The notes under the pieces: generated by a model
The model's database searches: none
What the model saw: only the letters and a program-made list of their open reading frames with translations
Told to the model about the DNA's origin: nothing
In this document: positions 7,297 through 9,121 of the stretch, in pieces
How the letters are laid out: each line of letters begins with the position of its first letter
Numbering within the stretch: the stretch's first letter is position 1
Program-made: the position numbers and the translations under genes
From: CAYRFE01 sp964539615
GTDB lineage: Bacteria; Macinerneyibacteriota; Macinerneyibacteria; Macinerneyibacteriales; CAYRFE01
Assembly: GCA_964539615.1 (NCBI GenBank)
Contig: CAZIJP010000111.1
Coordinates: 1-9,121 of the forward strand
Reading direction: 5' to 3'
DNA length: 9,121 nt

Positions 7297-7672
7297 AACT
7301 AAAGAAATAGAAAAATCATTTGAAAATGTATCATCAATTATTAAGCGCATAGCTTTAGAAATGAATGACTGGTCTTTACAGTATGATCTAGAGAGCATTG
7401 TTATTACGGAAGCATTTACGACTATCGAGCATGACAAAGCAGTAGGCAGAAAGTCCTCTACCCATAGAGAGGGAAGAGCAATTGATATTAGGTGCAACAA
7501 TTGGAAGCCTGACAAGCTTGCTGATTTTTTAATTCTATTTGATGCTAAATATCGCAGGTATGGAGCTCTAGTTTCAGGTGATCAGAGAAAGTTTGTTGTT
7601 GCTCATGGTGAAGGTGCTAACTTACATATACACGTACAAATTGGTAGAGACATAAAGGAAGGTAAAAAGTGA
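7286..7672 (+). CDS. M15-family peptidase, probable endolysin
   Basis: This 128-residue protein starts at ATG 7286. Residues 58-68 (SSTHREGRAID and onward) carry the SxHxxGxAxD zinc motif of the M15/LAS metallopeptidases, with H60 and D67 as predicted ligands. Residues 112-118 (NLHIHVQ) carry the HxH motif, H116 being the likely third ligand and H114 probably an active-site residue. Such enzymes cut peptidoglycan stem peptides (D-Ala-D-Ala or L-Ala-D-Glu type); which bond is cut cannot be read here. No Asp or Glu stands three residues before H114 or H116, so it differs from the VanX/Ply500 layout and looks closer to HxH members. No signal peptide or wall-binding domain is present, so a holin would be needed. 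The gene heads the lysis cassette and overlaps the next gene by 4 bp. Confidence 0.85.
   Translation: MKFKTKEIEKSFENVSSIIKRIALEMNDWSLQYDLESIVITEAFTTIEHDKAVGRKSSTHREGRAIDIRCNNWKPDKLADFLILFDAKYRRYGALVSGDQRKFVVAHGEGANLHIHVQIGRDIKEGKK
7654..7662 (+). promoter_or_regulatory. Strong ribosome binding site deciding a GTG start
   Basis: AAAGGAAGG lies inside the 3' end of the endolysin gene, 6 bases before GTG 7669. It is the best ribosome site in the lysis region and the main reason for choosing this non-ATG start. The GTGA overlap couples the two genes. Confidence 0.75.
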
Positions 7673-7833
7673 TTAATACTATCGTAGAACATAAAGAAGT
7701 TATTCTAGTGGCATTGCTTGCCGTATCTGAACTGCTAGCAGTTATTCCAAGCGTTAAATCAAACTCTGTTTTTCAGCTAGTTTTTAACGGATTAAAGAAA
7801 GCCAAAGAGTTTCTGACTAAGAAAGCTGAGTAA
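7669..7833 (+). CDS. Small single-span membrane protein, holin candidate
   Basis: This 54-residue protein starts at GTG 7669, overlapping the endolysin stop by 4 bp, with AAAGGAAGG six bases upstream. After a short polar N-terminus (MINTIVEHKE) comes one hydrophobic segment at residues 11-27 (VILVALLAVSELLAVIP) with a Glu inside it, then SVKSNSVFQL and a basic C-terminal helix (GLKKAKEFLTKKAE). Small phage membrane proteins with 'LLAVSExLAxIPSVKxNSvFQL' are a recurring type. Lying between endolysin and spanin candidates, it is the best holin or pinholin candidate here, though one span with a buried Glu is unusual and it might be only a lysis accessory. Its stop overlaps the next ATG by one base (TAATG). 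Confidence 0.72.
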   Translation: MINTIVEHKEVILVALLAVSELLAVIPSVKSNSVFQLVFNGLKKAKEFLTKKAE

Positions 7834-8087
7834 TGCAATTTTTTGCTATTCTTTTTTCATTATTAAAAGCCATCCCTGTTATTGACAAGTGGGTAGAGCT
7901 TTTCGTTTTGAATTATTTAGGATGGAAAAAATCACGGCTTATTGAGATTAATAAAAAAATCATAAAAGAGTCTTTGGAACTAAAAGATCAAAGGAAGCTT
8001 GAGGATGAAGAGCGCAGTGGTAGGAATAGTGGGCTTGGTACTGTTGTTGAGTCTTTGCCAAGGTTGCGTATCAAGAAGCAGGATTAG
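7833..8087 (+). CDS. Probable i-spanin-like membrane-associated protein
   Basis: This 84-residue protein starts at ATG 7833, sharing one base with the previous stop. Residues 1-30 are largely hydrophobic but broken by K12, D18, K19 and E22 (MQFFAILFSLLKAIPVIDKW and onward), so they may form an amphipathic or re-entrant membrane anchor. Residues 32-63 are a charged helix (KKSRLIEINKKIIKESLELK), and the end is Gly/Ser-rich, then SLPRLRIKK. In phages, inner-membrane spanin subunits have an N-terminal anchor and a coiled-coil periplasmic domain, and their partner lipoprotein gene starts inside them in the +1 frame. That is the arrangement seen here, so the spanin call rests mainly on architecture and position. 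No Rz sequence similarity is claimed. It is short for an i-spanin. Confidence 0.55.
   Translation: MQFFAILFSLLKAIPVIDKWVELFVLNYLGWKKSRLIEINKKIIKESLELKDQRKLEDEERSGRNSGLGTVVESLPRLRIKKQD
7991..7997 (+). promoter_or_regulatory. Ribosome binding site for the nested lipoprotein gene
   Basis: AAGGAAG lies inside the upstream gene, 7 bases before ATG 8005. It is too close to the TTG at 7999 to serve it, which favours the ATG start. Confidence 0.7.
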
Positions 8088-8286
8088 GGCTTCTATATGG
8101 CTTGGAATAGCTATACCTGAAGAAATCTGTAACAAGGCACCAGAGATTAAAAGTTACGGGCTTTATAGAAAGCTTAATAACGGAAAGTTTGAATTTATAT
8201 CAATCTGTTCCGATGGTTTTGAAGACTTTTTCTCAATGCATAAAGATGATTTTGAAAGGATACTTAATGAGTCAGGGACAAGGTAA
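8005..8286 (+). CDS. Probable o-spanin-like outer-membrane lipoprotein
   Basis: This 93-residue protein starts at ATG 8005 inside the preceding gene (+1 frame, 83-bp overlap). Residues 1-20 are a lipoprotein signal peptide: K2, a hydrophobic run AVVGIVGLVLLLSL, then CQG before C21, the expected lipidated cysteine. The -3 residue is Cys rather than the usual Leu/Val, so the lipobox is not ideal. The mature part (72 residues after C21) is not proline-rich like classical Rz1. It has C42 and C68, which could form a disulfide, and a body with APEIKSYGLYRKLNNGKFEF and SMHKDDFERIL that looks like a folded domain. Together with the preceding membrane protein it would bridge the envelope and drive the last step of Gram-negative lysis. 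Its 3' end overlaps the next gene by 20 bp. Confidence 0.68.
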   Translation: MKSAVVGIVGLVLLLSLCQGCVSRSRIRASIWLGIAIPEEICNKAPEIKSYGLYRKLNNGKFEFISICSDGFEDFFSMHKDDFERILNESGTR

Positions 8287-8425
8287 AAGAGCATTAACCA
8301 AAAAAGAGCAAGCTGACTACTGGCAAGAAAAGTACTTAGAAGCCAAAATAAATGGTGATAAAACAAAAATTAAAATGTTTGAAGCTATTATTTTAAAGCT
8401 GGGATTTAAGCCTACGAAGCTCTAG
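8267..8425 (+). CDS. Small basic protein of unknown function at the end of the late operon
   Basis: ATG 8267 was chosen because GAAAGGA (8254-8260) stands six bases upstream and the start overlaps the lipoprotein gene by 20 bp, as in the other lysis genes. An upstream in-frame start at 8189 would lie deep inside the lipoprotein gene and was rejected. The 52-residue product is Lys-rich and mostly helical (KKEQADYWQEKYLEAK, then KIKMFEAIILKLG). It has no membrane span or recognised motif. Its last 33 bases overlap the end of the opposing nuclease gene. A regulator, a nucleic-acid-binding protein or a lysis accessory are all possible; no function is claimed. Confidence 0.6.
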   Translation: MSQGQGKRALTKKEQADYWQEKYLEAKINGDKTKIKMFEAIILKLGFKPTKL

Positions 8426-8791
8426 CTGTTCTTGAACTATCTCTAGAGAGTCAGCAATAAAAGCAACCCCACCACGATCATTAATAGTATTTATAAAGGT
8501 AACCTGATCAGGGCTTGCGAGCTTAAATAACTCTTCTTGTGTCCTGCTTTTAATTCTTAAAGTCTTTTTGGATACGTAGGGCTTCTTTACTTCTATTGCC
8601 AAGAATCTTCCTTCAAACACTCCCAAAATATCGGAAACTCCATTTATATGATACTGGTTATTTGATTTTCTAAAGATACCTTTACGAGGATCAAACACTC
8701 CTACAGTCTGAGATTTCCATGCAAATATTTTCCTGGCTCTTAAGTATGCTAGTAATTGATTCTCTATTTGTTTTTCAGTAATTGTTGACAC
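8393..8791 (-). CDS. VRR-NUC domain nuclease
   Basis: This 132-residue protein starts at GTG 8791, with GGAG (complement of 8796-8799) four bases upstream. It is a stand-alone VRR-NUC domain of the PD-(D/E)XK nuclease superfamily. Residues 7-19 give the first helix (KQIENQLLAYLRA), then GVSDILGVFEGRFLAIEVKK at 51-70 carries D54, E67 and K69, the D...ExK metal and catalytic triad. Q96 in DQVTFINTINDRGGVAFIAD (95-114) is the conserved downstream Gln with the GG turn. Between K69 and Q96 lie 26 residues, somewhat longer than in many phage members. Related phage proteins are structure-selective or Holliday-junction-type nucleases acting in replication or recombination; the exact substrate here is unknown. 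It is transcribed towards the late operon and overlaps its last gene by 33 bp, with no terminator seen between. Confidence 0.9.
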   Translation of the reverse strand: MSTITEKQIENQLLAYLRARKIFAWKSQTVGVFDPRKGIFRKSNNQYHINGVSDILGVFEGRFLAIEVKKPYVSKKTLRIKSRTQEELFKLASPDQVTFINTINDRGGVAFIADSLEIVQEQLELRRLKSQL

Positions 8792-8806
8792 GATACTCCA
8801 TTATGA

Positions 8807-8846
8807 CATGATTTAATTGTGTGGGTTTGGTAGTGCTTAGATCATG
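8807..8846. repeat. Imperfect 10-bp inverted repeat between the two minus-strand genes
   Basis: CATGATTTAA (8807-8816) and TTAGATCATG (8837-8846) are inverted with one mismatch and a 20-bp spacer. Read on the + strand, the stem would be complete with one G-U pair; on the - strand there is a C/A mismatch. No U-tract follows on either strand, so it is not a standard terminator. It may be a weak operator or chance. Confidence 0.3.
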
Positions 8847-8852
8847 GAAGAA

Positions 8853-9121
8853 CTAGGTGCTACTTTCTTTTAGTGCTTCTTTAATAGTATTTCTATGGAT
8901 TAAATTCCATTCTTTAAATCTTTCGTTTGAATCCCTGTGAATTTCTCCCACAATAGGACATTCAATTAAAGCTTCACGTAGCTTTTTGTTTTCAGCTTTT
9001 AAATTGTTTATAAATTTATAAAGCTCAGAAACACCTTGATAGCTCCCTACGACAATCGGGTTAGGTAAATTTCTTTCTGCATAAATTTTTGCTTCGCCTA
9101 TTTGCCAAGTATCTTTGTCTT
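8853..9121 (-). CDS. Unrecognised protein, C-terminal part (5' end outside window)
   Basis: An open frame runs leftward from the window edge to the stop at 8853-8855 (88 visible residues). The first visible residues are DKDTWQIGEAKIYAERNLPN. Then comes a helical, probably coiled-coil section (ELYKFINNLKAENKKLREAL), a short CPIVGEI turn, and a charged end (SNERFKEWNLIHRNTIKEAL). No known domain was recognised. No membrane span is visible. The helical 'LKAENKKLREAL' layout is frequent among small early phage proteins, but that is only a resemblance. It is upstream of the VRR-NUC gene on the same strand with a 61-bp gap, so both may be in one early transcript. Confidence 0.6.
   Translation of the reverse strand, partial: DKDTWQIGEAKIYAERNLPNPIVVGSYQGVSELYKFINNLKAENKKLREALIECPIVGEIHRDSNERFKEWNLIHRNTIKEALKESST

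Noticed and set aside
7267..7515. 82-residue minus-strand ORF opposite the endolysin
   Set aside because: Antisense to a gene with a clear zinc-peptidase motif; apparent hydrophobic stretches arise from complementing AT-rich codons.
7999..8004. TTG start for the lipoprotein, two residues longer
   Set aside because: The AAGGAAG site is only one base from TTG but seven from ATG 8005.
8163..8366. 67-residue minus-strand hydrophobic ORF
   Set aside because: Antisense to the lipoprotein and the following small gene; no ribosome site.
8440..8449. TCTCTAGAGA perfect palindrome considered as a terminator or operator
   Set aside because: Only 10 bp with no loop or U-tract, and it is inside the nuclease coding region.

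Overview
The window reads as one continuous piece of a tailed-phage or prophage genome with a siphovirus-like tail. A Gram-negative host is likely, because the lysis region includes an overlapping membrane-protein/lipoprotein pair of the spanin type and the endolysin is a bare M15 peptidase without a wall-binding domain. The DNA is AT-rich throughout. No host genes, integrase, IS element, tRNA or CRISPR array were seen. The host genus cannot be named from sequence alone.

Layout on the + strand. (1) 1-1749: the C-terminal part of a TP901-type tape measure protein, cut by the window edge. (2) 1768-5706: the tail-tip block, with a discoidin-like distal tail protein, a 55-residue XhlA-like coiled-coil/membrane protein, and a 1002-residue hub/baseplate-like protein holding three in-frame repeats of exactly 64 residues. 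(3) 5709-7175: three small genes, two of them probable tail-tip or fibre components and one unrecognised AT-rich gene. (4) 7228-8425: the lysis cassette, with a possible 22-codon micro-ORF, an M15-family endolysin, a GTG-started 54-residue membrane protein (holin candidate), a probable i-spanin, an o-spanin-like lipoprotein started inside it in the +1 frame, and a 52-residue basic protein. Genes are packed with overlaps or gaps of a few bases, which suggests one late transcript with translational coupling.

The - strand begins at the right. A VRR-NUC nuclease gene (8393-8791) runs into the late operon tail to tail, overlapping its last small gene by 33 bp. Upstream of it in transcription order is a truncated unrecognised gene (8853-9121). 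This is probably the border between the late structural/lysis arm and an early or DNA-metabolism arm.

How the genes work together: the tape measure sets tail length; the distal tail, hub and small fibre-like proteins build the adsorption tip; the small membrane protein releases or activates lysis; the endolysin cuts peptide cross-bridges; and the spanin pair fuses inner and outer membranes. No wholly new system is evident. The points most worth a second look are the 64-residue triplication in the hub, the XhlA-like protein embedded in the tail-tip block, the atypical o-spanin, and the convergent VRR-NUC gene.
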